A stretch of DNA of 64,000 bases from Nitrobium sp046350935 (GTDB lineage: Bacteria; Nitrospirota; Thermodesulfovibrionia; Thermodesulfovibrionales; Dissulfurispiraceae). The translations under genes were made by a program, and so were the position numbers. A model generated the notes under the pieces. That model had not been told where the DNA came from and did no database searches. It worked only from the letters and a program-made list of their open reading frames with translations. The stretch is from NCBI GenBank assembly GCA_046350935.1, contig JAXLZK010000018.1, forward strand, positions 1-64,000, in the 5' to 3' direction. The stretch's first letter is position 1. Every line of letters begins with the position of its first letter. Of the stretch, positions 25,691 to 35,324 are shown one piece after another.

Positions 25691-27060
25691 TGTCCGCTTT
25701 TCGGCAAAATAGAAATGACCGGTTGGTTCATACTGTGGCCCTGCTGGTTTTTAGCGTTGGCGTTCGCATTTCATTGCCGCCAAAAGGTAGTTGTTAACTT
25801 TTCTCCATGGATGATCGGGCGGTACCACAACGGCTTCCCTGCCGGCGGTGCCGGATTGTTGTGCTGCTTCTCCGGCCGCTCGGTTATTTCCTGAAAGGCA
25901 ACCTGACGTTGATATGAGCATATGCATGCTGCCGTTGACCCTCTCCTCGACAGTCACCACCTTTGCATTCACGGCTTTCCCCTACCTGGTACAGCTTCTT
26001 ATTATGTGCCACCGTGAAATCGTTCTGGGCGTTCTGCTATTCTGATGCACATTATCCGGTCAGGTCCACTCCCTTTGGGACCCAGTGCGGGTTGCTCCCT
26101 CTCCTTTGCCTGCACCTGAACTTCCTGTTATGCAAGGGCGGAATGCCGTCCAGAAATCCATTGGCCTCATCGATGCTACTGATTCCCATACAGTCATTTC
26201 CTTCACCAGCCAGTCTGGGGTCTTGAACAGCCGCTCTATCTGCCCTTGACGCAGGGCGAGTTGGCATGAATGATCTTCTGCAGTTCCGTCAATGCCCTGC
26301 CGAACGCAGCTCAAGAGTTCTGTCCCGTTTATCTCATCCTCGATTGATGGTTCTGGAAGGTGCCCGTCGTGTTTGTCCAGATAGACGCTCAGGGGTATGC
26401 CGTATTTCCTGATATACCGGCAAGCTGTCCATCGCAGGAATGCCCTCGTATAATGAATCAGGCATAAATGGTATTCGTTGCATCATCGATGTACGCCATC
26501 AACACGCATGCGCCTTTAGTCCTCAAACACCGGTGATGGCTTCCGTCCATCTGCAGCATCTCCCCAAAACATGCCCTGCGCTGCCGCCGCTTTCGGTGAA
26601 CCTTCCGCTTGCGGCTTCTGCCAAAGACCGGCATCCATAAGCCAGGTGCGGACGCTCTCTTTGCTCACCTCTGTGCCTTCCCCTTCGCGGAGCTTCTCCG
26701 CCATGAGTGGACCAAATCCATTTCTCGCGATACAGCTGCACAACCCTCGACACCAACGACTCCAGCGCTTTCCGATTGGAATCCTTCCCCCGAGCCCGTG
26801 CACTATCCCCTTGTCTCCTTGGGCCTCTATGCGCCGCACAATCCGACGGATCTGCCGTTCGCTCACAGACAGCATCTCTGCTGCCTCTTTCTGCATCAAT
26901 ACCCCTTCCATCACCTTCCGAATCACATTTGATCTCTTTAACTCCTTCATAGTGCTTGTGTTGGTCTGTCACTCCCTTTTGCCATGCCTCCTCCTCAAAG
27001 AGACAGTTTAGCACCGGACATTTCTACTTTGCCCATATAGGACATTATCATTTTGCTGTT
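25672..27060. mobile_element. Decayed ISNCY-type insertion sequence
   Basis: The left end (25672-25724) and right end (about 27011-27060) carry short repeats of the type CATTTCTATTTTGC in opposite orientation, as in ISNCY-type elements with multiple terminal repeats. Between them is a transposase reading frame on the minus strand, broken many times. The element is about 1.4 kb. Fragments of the same element reappear on the + strand at about 46600-46990. A perfect inverted copy of the left end begins this window. No intact transposase is present, so it would be immobile alone. Confidence 0.7.
25990..26950 (-). pseudogene. ISNCY-family transposase, frameshifted
   Basis: The N-terminal part, read from 26950, is clear: MKELKRSNVIRKVMEGVLMQ, then a helix-turn-helix (KEAAEMLSVSERQIRRIVRR) and GLVHGLGG-like and RTWLMDAGLWQKPQ motifs of the family. 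Further on, in other frames, come the catalytic-core segments GIPLSVYLDKH (near 26345-26400) and QGQIERLFKTPDWLVKEM (near 26190-26260). Several frameshifts separate these parts and there is a short deletion around the first catalytic Asp. The protein cannot be made in full. Confidence 0.7.
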
Positions 27061-27062
27061 AC

Positions 27063-27098
27063 ATAAGAAATCCTCGCGCTGTCAAGGCAAAATAGAAA
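27063..27098 (+). repeat. 36-bp direct repeat, right copy
   Basis: Identical to 25655-25690; the similarity continues imperfectly for another dozen bases. It lies just outside the right end of the decayed insertion sequence and 68 bases upstream of the antitoxin promoter. Confidence 0.75.
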
Positions 27099-27166
27099 CG
27101 TACGCTTTTGGGCTGTGCCTGCCTCCACACGTGCGGATACTCCCCTGAGGTGAGCCCCGCAGCGTA

Positions 27167-27195
27167 TTGACTTAGTTTAATACTTAGTCTATTCT
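27167..27195 (+). promoter_or_regulatory. Promoter of the Phd/VapC operon with repeated operator-like boxes
   Basis: TTGACT (27167-27172) and TATTCT (27190-27195) are 17 bases apart. Two ACTTAGT boxes and the inverted repeat CTTAG/CTAAG (27183-27198) overlap the promoter. Type II antitoxins usually repress their own operon through such boxes. The antitoxin ATG follows 20 bases downstream with GGTGGAGG before it. Confidence 0.6.
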
Positions 27196-27215
27196 AAGGG
27201 TGGAGGTAAACTATC

Positions 27216-27449
27216 ATGGCGAATGTCAATGTACATGAGGCAAAGACCCATCTGTCACGTCTCCTGAGCCGTGTGGAGAGCGGGGAGGAGATAGTGATCT
27301 CGCGGGCAGGAAAGCCGGTGGCGCGCCTGGTGCCCGTTAAGGAAAAGAAGGGAAAGAGGATTCCTGGCACTGCGAAGGGTCTCATTACCCTTTCAGAAGA
27401 TTTCAACGAACCTCTTCCTGAAGATGTCCTGCAGGACTTTGAAAGCTGA
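27216..27449 (+). CDS. Phd/YefM-family antitoxin
   Basis: A 77-residue antitoxin. VNVHEAKTHLSRLLSRVESG followed by EEIVISRAGKPVARLVPV is the classic N-terminal DNA-binding part of the Phd/YefM family. The C-terminal 30 residues are acidic and should wrap around and neutralise the toxin encoded 15 bases downstream. Such pairs stabilise plasmids and other mobile elements by killing or arresting cells that lose them. The pair lies directly beside the decayed insertion sequence in the disturbed region and is intact, unlike its surroundings. Confidence 0.88.
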   Translation: MANVNVHEAKTHLSRLLSRVESGEEIVISRAGKPVARLVPVKEKKGKRIPGTAKGLITLSEDFNEPLPEDVLQDFES

Positions 27450-27464
27450 ATTGAGGAGCTCTCA

Positions 27465-27863
27465 ATGAAGGCCCTTCTGGATACCCATGTCTTTCTCTGG
27501 TGGATCCTCGATGATCCCCGATTGCCCCGCTTTGTGCGTCGTATTATCTCGGAGGGCAGTAATGCATTATACTTCAGTGCGGCAAGCTGTTGGGAGATCG
27601 CTATCAAGGCACGTCTGGGCAAGTTGACACTCCCGGGGAGAGCGGACCAGATCATTGCCGAGCAGATGGCGGCCAATGAGATTGAGGGGTTGCCTGTGCA
27701 GGCGAGTCATGCTCTTTATGTCTTCACCTTGCCGGAAATTCACCGTGATCCCTTTGACCGGATGCTGATAGCGCAGTCCCACCTTGAGATGCTCCCCCTC
27801 ATCACCTCGGACCCTCTCATCGCCCGCTACAAGGTGAAGACGATCTGGGAACAAGAGCGATAG
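27465..27863 (+). CDS. VapC-type PIN-domain toxin
   Basis: A 132-residue PIN-domain ribonuclease toxin. The N-terminal LLDTHVFLWWILDD carries the first catalytic Asp. ASCWEIAIKARLGKL carries the conserved Glu, and HRDPFDRMLIAQSHLE carries the later Asp residues needed for metal binding. The group is the one with DTHxxLW and WEIxxKxxxGKL motifs, commonly paired with Phd-type antitoxins, as here. It would cut RNA when the antitoxin is degraded. All expected acidic residues are present, so it is probably active. Confidence 0.88.
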   Translation: MKALLDTHVFLWWILDDPRLPRFVRRIISEGSNALYFSAASCWEIAIKARLGKLTLPGRADQIIAEQMAANEIEGLPVQASHALYVFTLPEIHRDPFDRMLIAQSHLEMLPLITSDPLIARYKVKTIWEQER

Positions 27864-28285
27864 CGAGGCTTCTAAAGAACTGACGGGGTTTGCCTGAGAG
27901 GATCGGGGGGAATAAGCTCAAATACTGTGCCCCCCGAACCACTGCGCTGTGTGCTCAAAAGATATCCCGCCCTGCAACGAATCTCGGTAAGTTTATCAAA
28001 ATAGTCGGAAAACCCCACGCCTTTCAAGCCTGCTGAGGGATGGCGCCCGGAGGGCAGCGAAGGCTTTTATCCTTTGTCCGGCAAAGCAAGACCACGAAGC
28101 GCACCAGGGAAACTGCGTACTTTAGCCCGTGGTGGTTAATTTTGGCGCGCGAGGCCGCCCGCTTCTTCACCCCGGAGATGCGTCGTACGGTGGCTATCCC
28201 TGCGCAGAAATCCACCCTCCTTCGTTTCTGAAAGCCGCCGGTACTATTACATTGAAATAAAAAGCGACCAACGAGGTAATCCTTT
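27864..28285. other. Intergenic stretch between VapC and pilus locus 2
   Basis: About 420 bases without a credible gene. Short frames exist on both strands but lack ribosome-binding sites and family features. A G/C-rich segment around 28025-28080 could fold (GGCGCC-type complements), but I found no riboswitch consensus. Just before 28286 the sequence becomes AT-rich (AAATAAAAAG), which may hold a promoter for the secretin lipoprotein gene; boxes are not clear enough to assign. Confidence 0.5.
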
Positions 28286-29780
28286 ATGAAAAGAGTATCC
28301 ATCATGCTCCTGCTTCTGGTAGTTACTTTCCTGTCCGGGTGCGGCAAGCCCTCCTTCTATAAGCCTGAGGAGCTGATAAAGGAAGCTGACATGCGGATGG
28401 AACGGCGGGAGCTGCTCAATGAGGGAAACGTGCCGGTGCGGGAGCTCCGTATACGGAGCCCCTTCGTGGAGGACCGGTTCAACCTGGACGGCCTTACCGA
28501 CACAGTGGCCATCGACTACAAGGAGCCGGTGTCGCTCAGTGAGTTCTGCCAGGACGTTTTCAAACAGACGGGGATCTCGACGGTCTTTAACCTTGAACCG
28601 GCGGAGATGAGCACGGCAGGAGGGGGGCAGCAGCAGCCGCAGGGCAGCACGGTGCCGAGGACAAAGGACATGACCCTGAACGTGCCCCACTATAAGGGAA
28701 CGGTCCAGGACCTTCTGCGCTCCCTGATGGAGACCCATGGAATATTCTTCAGGTATGCAAACAACACCCTTACGGCGGTGCTCAGGGATACCTTTGCCCT
28801 TCCTATTGACAACTACATGGACATCGGCAAGGTGCTCGAAAGCACGCTGAAGAGCCTCGGAGCGGAGAGGATCTACTACGACCCGATCTCCTCGAAGGTC
28901 TACTTCAGTGCCGACTCCAGGACCTACCGGAAGGTGAGGGAGATGGCCCAGGAGATGAAGAACAACATGAGCATCATCACCCTGCACATGATCGTGGGGG
29001 AGCTGGAGCTCACGGACTCCTACAGCCGGGATTGACTGGAGCAGTCTCTCCCTGGCATACCTGAGCCCCTCTTCCGTGCTTCGGAGCTCCTCTACAGGCA
29101 GCACCGCCGATTCGACCTGCGCCGAGAGCACCCCGACAAGCTCCTCGCGGGGTCTCCTGGGAGGGCCGACGTGGGGAATAAGTCAGGTACGTCAGTTCAG
29201 TAACGGGTGGCGGGGATCACCATCAGTATGGCGAACTTCGGACTGAGCTCCTCCTTTTGAACCTACTGACCAGTACGGAAAGTTTAAGACCGTACAAAAC
29301 ACCTACGTAGCGATGAACAACGGTTATCGGGGGAAGATCGACGCCTCTCAGAAGACGCCCTACGGCCCAGGCTCGGTGGGGCATCGGGGTGATCGGGTCG
29401 GGGACGAGCACGTCAAACACCCAGACGGCAGTTTGATAATCCGGCAGAAACAGTGATCGACATCGTCCTCATTATCGCGCGAAGAACGGATATGCTCAGC
29501 TTTTCGATCGAGGGGAAGTGGCAGTCCATTGCGAGCGCCGAGCGCTCACCACAGGGCAGGTGACGGTCTCCCGGCCTGTGGTTTCCGCGCGGAACATTAC
29601 CACCAGGTCGCCATGCGCCCGAGAGCGGGCGGTGCTGGGGGCCTCATGAACCAGGGCGAGTCCTACAGTATGTGGAAGGTTGCCGGAGCTGTCGGCTCCG
29701 GTGCTGGGCAAACACAAAAAGAGCAACAAGAAGTCGGAGCTCATCACTATCATCCGGCCGACATCCGAAAGCAGGGTAGA
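28286..29780 (+). pseudogene. PilN-type secretin lipoprotein, locus 2, frameshifted after residue 248
   Basis: The first 249 codons are intact: a lipoprotein signal (LLLVVTFLSGC), then a domain with PEELIKEADMRMERRELLNE, and secretin N-type domains (TVAIDYKEPVSLSEFCQDVF, TLNVPHYKGTVQDLLRSLME). This is the plan of PilN, the lipoprotein secretin of IncI-type thin pili. Near 29028 a one-base shift ends the frame. The continuation in other frames reads GIDWSSLSLAYLSPSS, then FKTVQNTYVAMNNGY, and near 29650-29720 LMNQGESYSMWKVAGAVG, all expected of the channel domain. At least five indels would have to be corrected for a full protein. Decay and sequence error are both possible. Confidence 0.65.
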
Positions 29781-29789
29781 GGTAGGGGG

Positions 29790-31272
29790 ATGATAAAAAC
29801 AAAGGGGAAAATGAGCCGGGTGCGGCGGCGTGCGGCGATTCTGACGATAGCACTTTCGCTGTCTGCTTTCGGGGTAATGGCTGAGGAGCAGCCTTCCTCT
29901 TCAGCACGCAGCCGGGGCATCCCCCGTTCAGAAGGTTACCATCCATGTCAAAACCCCTCAAGTACAGAGGGAGTCCGCGCAAAGAGCCGGTTGTCTCCTC
30001 CCTCCGGGAGGAAGTCGGACGTGCTCTCTTGAGCTGGGGGGATCGTGGGGTATACCGTGGTCTTTGGGGCTGGAGGTAGACCCGAATCTGCCGGTAGTGG
30101 TGGACGTAGGGGCTGCCTCCCGCAGGCCCTCTCGCCGTCACCGAATACCAGAGCTACGGTTTTACTCTTGAGGGTAATAAGATCACTATTCTTAAAGGCG
30201 TATCCCACAAGTTCTCCATCCTGATATAGGCGTAAGCGCTTTATATCTGGCGGAGATCGGGGGGGACATGCTGGGGACGAGCGGGGGAGGCAGCACGGGA
30301 GGGAATTGCACTATGCTTCGGAGGGGAGGGGCGGACAGCGCCTCTCAGAACTAAAGGCGAGCGTGCTGCTGAAGAAGGCGGCCGATCTCACCTGGACAGG
30401 AAGGAAAGCCTTTGAGAGAACATACAAGAAGCTCCTCTCCCCTGAGGCCCACCATGTTCTTGACTGGAGCCGCCGCCTCCCTCATGGTCCATGACCCCCG
30501 GAACGTCTCTCTGATCGAGAGGTATCGGGGGAGCTGCGGGCCTCCGCGGACAAGGTCCTGATTGTGGAGGCCACCGACCCAGGTCTCCACGAGCTCGGAG
30601 GAGGTTCGGCATTGACTGAGCCTCCTTGCCGAGAGGATCGGGGAAGTGCTGAGCGGAGGGAACAAGTTCTTGACCGTAAGTACCACGGTAACGGACATCT
30701 CCAGTCCCTCTTTGACGGTGACCCGTACGGCAGGGACGTGAGTGCGGTTCTGAAGGCCCTGGAGGAGCGGGGGACGGTGCATGTTCTTTCAAAGCCCTAC
30801 CTCTGTGCGAGGAACCTGCAGCCGGTGCGCGATCTTCTCGGAAGTCGATCCCCTACATAGGGGTGTACAGCGACCACGACCGGGGAGCATTGGGGAGTCA
30901 CGAGCTACTTCATTTCACGGGCACAGGACGGGGTGATGCCTGGTGCGGTGTCACATACGGGAGGACAGGAAGGTGGACGTGCAGATCGCCCGATTCTTGC
31001 CAGTGTGGATGAGTATGTTACGCCCAGCCTGGGAGAGGACACCTTCACCCAGCCAGTGAGCTCGGTGCAGCGAAGAGCGCTGCAGAGCGTGACAGTACAG
31101 GAGGGGGAGATCGTGGTGATCGGGGGATACAGAGGGACAAAAGGAGGTGTCGGGCCGGGAGGTGCCGCTGCTGTCGGCGATCCCTCTTTTGGGTCTCTTT
31201 AGGGCGGACAACGATACCCGGAGTGCTTCGGAGCTCGTCATCGCCCTGAGGGCCAGAAGGGTGAAGGGGTAG
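29790..31272 (+). pseudogene. Second secretin gene of locus 2, frameshifted near-copy of 12887-14437
   Basis: It opens at ATG 29790 (or 29811) with a signal peptide (AAILTIALSLSAFGVMAEEQ) and an N-domain of its own: VDPNLPVVVDVG and YGFTLEGNKITILKGV, visible in shifted frames to about 30230. From about 30247 it is almost the same as 13393-14436 of the locus 1 secretin, but with dozens of one- to three-base gaps and additions, so no frame exceeds about 100 codons. The closing secretin signature is recognisable near 31100-31200. The unusual mix of very few substitutions and very many indels suggests a poor-quality consensus over a repeated sequence. Confidence 0.7.
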
Positions 31273-31273
31273 G

Positions 31274-32272
31274 GTGATGGAGAAGCAGGGGAGTGACAAC
31301 CAAATCATCGTCTACCTCAATTATCAGAAGGAGCGTTTCTTTATCAGGCGGGACGGCTCGATTGAGGACCCTTCTGCCGGGCTTCCGGCTGCCGGGCAGG
31401 CAGAGGGCGTGGCAGTGCTCACCGACTCCTCCCTGTTTGGCGGAAAAAGGGTGGAAGGGTACCAATACTACGCAAAGGGGCCGCGGTACCACTTCCATGA
31501 GAAGCCCCTGGATATCCCCTCCCTTCAGAAGCCCAGGAGTCTCTTGCAGGCACTGAAGCTCAGGGACAACACCATAGTGGGTCTGCTCTTTTCAAACCGC
31601 CTGCTTTTTTTTGCCTGCCACAGGGGTGAAGTGGTCTGGCGCTTCACCGATGTTGACACCACGGAACGGGACGAGATCGAAGGGAGGATCAATGAGCTGA
31701 ATCTGCCCGAACACTTTAAGCGGGAGATCTACGGCTACGACCTCCCTTTTGCGCAGCTTTATGAGGCGATACAGTCGGCCCCTGCCTACCGGGATCTGGA
31801 GCAGGAGGCGCGGAGGAGCCGGCGTCTCCAAATCTCCCTGAGCATTTGCGTAGTGGCCCTCAGCCTGCTTGTATGGGGATTCCTCTTCATTAAGGAGAAC
31901 CGGGTAAAAACAGAGGCGGAAAAGCTTGCCGATGAAAGAAGAAGCCTTGTGAGGGAGATCCGGAACGAGCTGCAGCTGCGGCTGCCCGTCTATCTGGACG
32001 ACATCAACGTGCCTTTTGACGGGGTCCTCAGGGAGCTCTCTTTTCTGGAGGGCAGGAAGTTTTCCCTGATCAGCGTAACGGCGGACGATGACGACATCAC
32101 GGGGCGGGTGACGCTCAGCGACCCGGAGGAGGCTTTCCACATAAAGGAGGCGTCGCGCGCCACCGTCTCGCTGAAAGGAGGGAACATTGAGGTCAATTTC
32201 GCCCGAGCAGCTGAAAAAGCTGCCGCTCTACCCGGCGGCCGCTCTGTGCGCGGTCTTTTTAGTGTCAAGTAG
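31274..32272 (+). CDS. PilN-like inner-membrane assembly protein, locus 2
   Basis: A 332-residue protein. Residues 1-190 form a cytoplasmic domain (YLNYQKERFFIRRDGSIED, NTIVGLLFSNRLLFFACHRG), followed by a transmembrane helix at about residues 193-213 (ISLSICVVALSLLVWGFLFI) and a periplasmic part with a coiled stretch. The periplasmic domain contains PVYLDDINVPFDGVLRELSF, the P.W...L..L.. type of motif found in PilN/GspL. The plan equals the locus 1 protein at 18568. GTG at 31274 and ATG at 31277 are adjacent possible starts. Its end overlaps the next gene by 86 bases. Confidence 0.6.
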   Translation: MMEKQGSDNQIIVYLNYQKERFFIRRDGSIEDPSAGLPAAGQAEGVAVLTDSSLFGGKRVEGYQYYAKGPRYHFHEKPLDIPSLQKPRSLLQALKLRDNTIVGLLFSNRLLFFACHRGEVVWRFTDVDTTERDEIEGRINELNLPEHFKREIYGYDLPFAQLYEAIQSAPAYRDLEQEARRSRRLQISLSICVVALSLLVWGFLFIKENRVKTEAEKLADERRSLVREIRNELQLRLPVYLDDINVPFDGVLRELSFLEGRKFSLISVTADDDDITGRVTLSDPEEAFHIKEASRATVSLKGGNIEVNFARAAEKAAALPGGRSVRGLFSVK

Positions 32273-32678
32273 CCTGATCGTGCCGCAGTACAAAAAGATG
32301 GCGGAGGCGGCAAAAAAGCTCGTTGCCGCAGAGGGAGAAAGGGAGAGGATCGTGGAGAAGCTCAGCGACATACGAAGGCTGCCGGTCTCCCCGGTTGCGC
32401 TCGACACCAGGGAGGATGTCGCCCTTGCCTTAAAGAGCCTCTTTGACCGGAAGGGCTACCGGATCACCGATGTGAAGGAATCCTCGGACGATATCGGGAA
32501 ATTCATCACCTTTGATATCGACATCAGTAGCTACAAGTCGATAGGGGACGTCGTTCTGTTCCTTGGCGACCTGCACGCCGCGCTGCCGGTGGCCTATACC
32601 AAATACATCCTTTCGAACAGGTCCGTCAAGGTGCAGACGCGCTGCTACTACCGGAACCAGGGGGAATCGAAGCAATGA
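32187..32678 (+). CDS. PilO-like inner-membrane assembly protein, locus 2
   Basis: A 163-residue bitopic protein: helix at about residues 14-33 (LYPAAALCAVFLVSSSLIVP), then a coiled-coil stretch and a ferredoxin-like periplasmic domain. These match PilO in size and layout. The start is TTG at 32187, chosen because AAAGGAGGG precedes it by six bases; the gene thus begins 86 bases inside the PilN-like gene in another frame. The long overlap implies tight co-expression. It ends inside the start of pilB (ATGA). Confidence 0.55.
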   Translation: MRSISPEQLKKLPLYPAAALCAVFLVSSSLIVPQYKKMAEAAKKLVAAEGERERIVEKLSDIRRLPVSPVALDTREDVALALKSLFDRKGYRITDVKESSDDIGKFITFDIDISSYKSIGDVVLFLGDLHAALPVAYTKYILSNRSVKVQTRCYYRNQGESKQ

Positions 32679-34288
32679 GTGAGCAGCAGAAGCGCATCGG
32701 GGAGATCCTGACCGAGCACGGGGTGCCCCGGGAGTATATCGAGCTGGCCCTGAAAGAGCAGAGAGTGCGCGGCAGCAAGCTCCTGGGGGAGATCCTGCTC
32801 GAAATGTCGCTGGTCAACTCCGAGACCCTCGCCTACTGCCTTGCCCGGCAGTGGAGGCTCGAGCACTTCTCCCTCTTTAAATCGGACATCCAGGAGGGGA
32901 TCATCGGGGATATCGGCTTCATCGAAGAGCACAGCATCGTGCCCATCGAGCAGAACGGCACCGTCGTACGGATCGGCATGGTGAACCCGAAGGACTACCA
33001 GAGGCGGGACGCGGTGCACCGGTATGTGAAGCAGAAGCTCGGCAAGCATGCGGAATGTGCCGTGGTCTCGAACGAAACCTTTCAGAAGTACCTGGAGTCC
33101 CTGATCAGGATCACGGATGAGGAGATCGTAAAGCCTCTTCTGCAGGGAACGGACCAGTCGGTGGCCGGGCTCCGGCTGCTCCTCAAAAAGGGCATCATCG
33201 AGCGCTGCAGCGACATCCACATCGAGCCTGCGGTGGAGGGCGGCAGGATCAAGATGCGGCGGAACGGCATCCTGAGCATGCTGACGGCCCTCGATGCGAA
33301 CCAGTACCAGACCCTCATGAACATGATCCGGGTGCGGAGCAATATGGATCTGGTCGAGAAGCAGAAGCCCCAGGACGGCAGGATCGAGGGGGAGTTCATC
33401 GGGGAGGAGAAGTACAAGCCGGTGGACTTCCGTGTATCCCTTATCCCCAACTGGAGCAGGGGCGGCAATGCGGACTCGGTAGTCATCCGGATACTGGACA
33501 GAAGGACGAGCATTCTCCCTCTTGAGGAGCTCGGGATGAACCGCTCGGTCCTCGAATTTCTGAACCGGGCGAAGAACAGATCCCACGGGATCATCATCTT
33601 TACCGGACCGACGGGCTCGGGCAAGAGCACGAGCATCTATTCGGCAATGGCCACGGTCAATACGATCAGGAGGGCGGTGGTAACGGTGGAGGACCCGGTG
33701 GAGTATAGAAACTATCTCTGGAAGCAGATACAGATCAGCAGTCAGCTGACGATGGCGGACGCCCTCCGGAGCATCCTCCGGCACGACCCCGACATTATCT
33801 TCTGCGGGGAGATCCGGGATGAGGAGAGCGCGAAGATAGCTTTTGACACGGCAAACACGGGTCACCTGGTCTTCACGACCCTGCACGCCAACGATTCGAT
33901 CAAGGCGATCCCGCGGCTCCAGGCCCTCGGAATCCCCAACTCGATGATCGAGGCGGCGGTCCTGGGCATCGTCTCCCAGCGGCTTGCCCGGGTGCTCTGC
34001 TCCTGCAAAACAGAAGACCTGCTGATCTCAAACGGGGACGTGAAGCGCTACCAGGCAGCAGGCTGCCCCAAGTGTAACCATACGGGCTACAAGGGCAGGA
34101 CCATGATCGCCGAGCACTTCCCCCTGGTGCAGGGCACCCGGGAGGCCCTGCAGCACGCCCTGGACGGCGCTCTCTTCAAGGCGAGAGAGAGTGCGGCGGC
34201 AAACGGCATCCACGACCTGCTGAAGGATGCCGACACCAAGCTCGACAGCGGCGTCATCTCCCTGGAGGAGAAGGAGAGGGTGCTGTGA
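32675..34288 (+). CDS. pilB: PilB/GspE-family assembly ATPase, locus 2
   Basis: A 537-residue ATPase for pilus extension. The N-terminal domain (residues 1-140) is of the GspE-N type. The motor contains the CSDIHIEP box, Walker A GPTGSGKST, the Asp box DIIFCGEIRD and the His box LVFTTLHAND. A Cys pair pattern (LCSCK ... CPKCNHTGYKGR) forms the C-terminal metal-binding domain. All catalytic parts are of consensus type, in contrast to the Walker A variant of the locus 1 ATPase. The two are clearly different genes and not recent copies. It overlaps pilO and pilC genes by 4 bases each. Confidence 0.9.
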   Translation: MSEQQKRIGEILTEHGVPREYIELALKEQRVRGSKLLGEILLEMSLVNSETLAYCLARQWRLEHFSLFKSDIQEGIIGDIGFIEEHSIVPIEQNGTVVRIGMVNPKDYQRRDAVHRYVKQKLGKHAECAVVSNETFQKYLESLIRITDEEIVKPLLQGTDQSVAGLRLLLKKGIIERCSDIHIEPAVEGGRIKMRRNGILSMLTALDANQYQTLMNMIRVRSNMDLVEKQKPQDGRIEGEFIGEEKYKPVDFRVSLIPNWSRGGNADSVVIRILDRRTSILPLEELGMNRSVLEFLNRAKNRSHGIIIFTGPTGSGKSTSIYSAMATVNTIRRAVVTVEDPVEYRNYLWKQIQISSQLTMADALRSILRHDPDIIFCGEIRDEESAKIAFDTANTGHLVFTTLHANDSIKAIPRLQALGIPNSMIEAAVLGIVSQRLARVLCSCKTEDLLISNGDVKRYQAAGCPKCNHTGYKGRTMIAEHFPLVQGTREALQHALDGALFKARESAAANGIHDLLKDADTKLDSGVISLEEKERVL

Positions 34289-35298
34289 GCGCACCACTCA
34301 ACTATGAGGAGACCGTCATTATCCTGGAGGTCTTTGAGGAGTCGATCCGGGACGGCCTCAACATGCACTATACCCTTAAGCGCCTGGAAAGCATCTTTGC
34401 CAAGAAGAAGAAAGCGCACCTGATCGGGGTCATGCGGCGGCGGCTCTTTGAGGAAAAGGGCTCCATTTCGGGGATGTTCGAGGGCGTACTGCCCTCCAAC
34501 CTGATCGAGGCGATCAGCGCGGGGGAGAAGTCGGGCCATATGGACATCATCTTCGGGGAGCTGAAGCGGGTGTATGAGCTTAAGCAGAACGTCCATGGCA
34601 GGACAAAAAAGGCGGTGGCCTACCCTATCGGCGTATTGAGTGTTCTGGTGGTGATCTTTGCAGGCATCCTCGTCTTCCTCGTCCCCCGGTTTGAGGCCTC
34701 CTTCAAGATCATCGACCCCCAGAAGATCCCCCCCGCCACAAAGACGCTCTTTGCCCTTTCGGCCTTTATGCGGCACCACTCCGCGGCTTTTGTAGTGTTG
34801 TCGGCGCTCGTACTCGGCCTGCTCGTCATGCTCTTTAAGCGGTACTACCACCTGCTCTTTAAAGTGCCCATCGTGAGGAGCCTCATGACGCTCCAGGAGA
34901 ACGCCACCGCCTATCTGCTCCTGTCGGTGTTCGAGGAGTCGGGGATCAACACGACCCGCTCCCTGCAGTCAGTGGGACAGACCCTGGTGGGACCCCTCCG
35001 GGAGATACTCGACAGGGCGTACCGGTTCATGAACGAGGGGAAGTCGGTGCCCGTTTCCTTTCAGCTTGCCGGGGCGAGCGAAGACGTGGTGATCTACCTG
35101 GAGGTGGGGGATACCACGGGAAGCATCTCCAAATATTTCAAGAAGCTCTCTGACATCGAGATCAAGAGCCTCGATACGCTCATGAACCGCCTGATCAGCA
35201 TCCTGAACTACCTTCTCATGGGGGTTGCCGCTCTGTCTATCGTGGGGCTCTTTTCGATCACGCTGCTGCCCATCTATAAGATGATCGGCGGCCTTTAG
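34285..35298 (+). CDS. pilC: PilC/GspF-family inner-membrane platform protein, locus 2
   Basis: A 337-residue membrane protein with the T2SS-F plan. The first domain has LPSNLIEAISAGEKSGHMDI. Helices lie at about residues 113-134, 155-180 and 310-335. The second domain (AYLLLSVFEESGINTTRSLQ, VVIYLEVGDTTGSISKYFKK) is canonical. It starts from GTG within the pilB stop (GTGA). It would hold the ATPase at the membrane and rotate or lift pilins into the fibre. Confidence 0.85.
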   Translation: MSAPLNYEETVIILEVFEESIRDGLNMHYTLKRLESIFAKKKKAHLIGVMRRRLFEEKGSISGMFEGVLPSNLIEAISAGEKSGHMDIIFGELKRVYELKQNVHGRTKKAVAYPIGVLSVLVVIFAGILVFLVPRFEASFKIIDPQKIPPATKTLFALSAFMRHHSAAFVVLSALVLGLLVMLFKRYYHLLFKVPIVRSLMTLQENATAYLLLSVFEESGINTTRSLQSVGQTLVGPLREILDRAYRFMNEGKSVPVSFQLAGASEDVVIYLEVGDTTGSISKYFKKLSDIEIKSLDTLMNRLISILNYLLMGVAALSIVGLFSITLLPIYKMIGGL

Positions 35299-35324
35299 TG
35301 TCATATACCAAGGAGGAAAAGCGC

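Noticed and set aside
28020..28080. Cyclic di-GMP or other riboswitch
   Set aside because: A GC-rich foldable segment is present near the pilus locus, but the conserved core bases of known classes are missing.
28024..28347. Minus-strand frame of 107 codons before pilus locus 2
   Set aside because: It runs into the start of the secretin lipoprotein gene, has no signal or family feature, and its codon pattern is irregular.
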